NCBI GenBank assembly: GCA_954871525.1
Contig: OX940863.1
Coordinates: forward strand, 7,044,001-7,108,000
DNA from: Parietaria judaica
Lineage: Eukaryota > Streptophyta > Magnoliopsida > Rosales > Urticaceae
DNA: 64,000 nt
Direction: 5' to 3'
This document shows positions 63,457 through 64,000 of the stretch, piece after piece; positions within the stretch are counted from its first letter, which is position 1, and each line of letters opens with the position of its first letter. The notes below the pieces were generated by a model. It did no database searches and was not told the DNA's origin. It saw only the letters and a list, made by a program, of their open reading frames with translations. The position numbers were made by a program, and so were the translations under genes.

Positions 63457-64000
63457 TCGTCAACAATTTAATCCTTGCATATTTTTGCATGAGAACTCTT
63501 GTTATATTCAAATTCCAATGTATAAGCCCTAATATCATTATTTTTTCAATTGGTTCGACTTTTAGGTCGTAAACAATGTAAAATAAAGAAATGCTATAGG
63601 AAATGCTATTGCATTTCCTATGGAATTTAACGTCAACAATTTAATCCTTGCATATTTTTGCTTGAGAACACTTGTAATATTAAAATTTCAATGTATAAGC
63701 CCTAAAATCATTATTTTTTCAATTGGTTTCAAATTTAAGGTTGTAAAAAATGTAAAATAAAGAAATGCTATAGCATTTCCTATGGCATTTCTCGTCAACA
63801 TTTTAATCCTTGCATATTTTTGCATGAGAACTCTTGTTATATTCAAATTCCAATGTATAAACCCTAAAATCATTATTTTTTCAATTGGTTCGAAATTTTA
63901 GGTCGTAAACAATGTAAAATAAAGAAATGCTAGCATTTCCTATGGCATTTCTCGTCAACAATTTAATCCTTGCATATTTTTGCATGAGAACTCTTGTTAT

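Larger units (their letters stand above)
1..64000 (+). repeat. Satellite DNA array, ~173-174 bp monomer, spans whole window
   Basis: The sequence returns to the same phrase (CTCTTGTTATATTC, then CCAATGTATAAGCCC, then ATTGGTTCGAAATTTAAGG) at positions 1, 175, 348 and so on to the last base, always in the same orientation. That gives roughly 370 monomers. Hand count of the consensus gives about 48 G+C in 174 bases. No unique sequence interrupts the array and neither edge is present. Monomer size is in the nucleosome-length class common to centromeric and heterochromatic satellites. The centromere assignment is inference, and I do not recognise the family. Functionally this is expected to be structural heterochromatin, possibly transcribed at a low level. 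Confidence 0.98.
57034..64000 (+). repeat. 1.41-1.61-kb higher-order repeat with 73-bp truncated monomer, four-plus copies
   Basis: Unit boundaries set by the 73-bp monomer lie at 57034, 58310, 59914, 61347 and 62755, with steps of 1276, 1604, 1433 and 1408 bp. Contents in order: 73-bp monomer, a monomer with AAATTGTAAAATAAAG and palindrome GGAAATGCTATTTCC, CAACATTAGAATCC, one or two AAAAAATGCAATAGG monomers, a monomer before type C, type C, a 12-bp-short palindrome monomer, a GCTAGC monomer, then two full monomers. The 1604-bp copy carries one extra 174-bp monomer, and the last copy again shows it (type C step 1582 against 1410). The remaining length differences lie in palindromes. Confidence 0.9.

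Noticed and set aside
1..64000. CRISPR-like array of regularly spaced repeats
   Set aside because: The intervals between repeated motifs are themselves repeated, with no unique spacers, and the period of about 174 bp is far too long.
1..64000. Transposable element, rRNA or tRNA gene hidden in the array
   Set aside because: I found no stretch departing from the monomer. The only odd joins (41.17 kb and the truncated monomers) are made of monomer pieces.

Overview
The whole 64-kb window is one head-to-tail satellite DNA array. It is built from an AT-rich monomer of about 173-174 bp (about 28% GC, hand-counted on the consensus). Every stretch I read is a recognisable, same-orientation copy of this monomer, roughly 370 copies in all. 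I found no protein-coding gene, RNA gene, transposon, CRISPR array or unique sequence, and the array runs off both ends. This points to a eukaryotic heterochromatic block (centromeric, pericentromeric, subtelomeric or knob-like). The monomer falls in the nucleosome-sized class (about 150-180 bp) seen in many plant and animal satellites. Variation at its few CpG sites looks like decay of methylated cytosine, which would fit a plant or vertebrate better than a non-methylating insect. I do not recognise the satellite family and do not name a species.

The monomer has three parts. The first is a variable left half containing the short palindromes CAATTG, TTCGAA and AAATTT plus T- and A-tracts. The second is a 42-bp near-perfect palindrome at monomer positions 94-135. 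The third is a conserved right part with TGCATATTTTTGCATGAG. The palindrome is a 12-bp unit, GAAATGCTATAG, repeated directly and then as its reverse complement, with the two pairs overlapping at the centre. Two main length classes occur: type A (174 bp, spacer AAAAAATGTAAAAT) and type B (173 bp, spacer AAAAAAGTCAAAT). A distinct type C has a damaged palindrome, and there are two recurrent truncated forms of about 113 and 73 bp.

Layout, with approximate domain edges: 1-2.75 kb mixed A/B monomers; 2.75-6.6 kb about 2.2 copies of a 1728-bp higher-order repeat (HOR); 6.6-11.5 kb mixed, with a 347-bp dimer HOR at 7.67-9.05 kb; 11.5-18.0 kb a HOR of about 2.05 kb (12 monomers); 18.0-24.95 kb mixed; 24.95-27.75 kb two copies of a 1366-bp HOR; 27.75-31.95 kb mixed; 31.95-34.75 kb two copies of a 1388-bp HOR (8 monomers); 34.75-38.0 kb short HORs; 38.0-42.2 kb material homologous to 11-20.7 kb; 42.2-52 kb a type C-rich domain with six 113-bp truncated monomers; 52-57 kb and 57-64 kb a type C-containing HOR of 1.41-1.61 kb marked by 73-bp truncated monomers.

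The most interesting observation concerns length changes between near-identical HOR copies. In the right-hand domain I can account for every length change from only two sources: gain or loss of whole 174-bp monomers, and small indels (2, 3, 12 or 23 bp) inside the palindrome core. The palindrome therefore looks like a recurrent site of break or slippage repair. In at least two places both arms carry matching changes, so symmetry is kept. Long minus-strand open frames (up to 354 codons) arise only because 174 is divisible by 3, and I do not call them genes.
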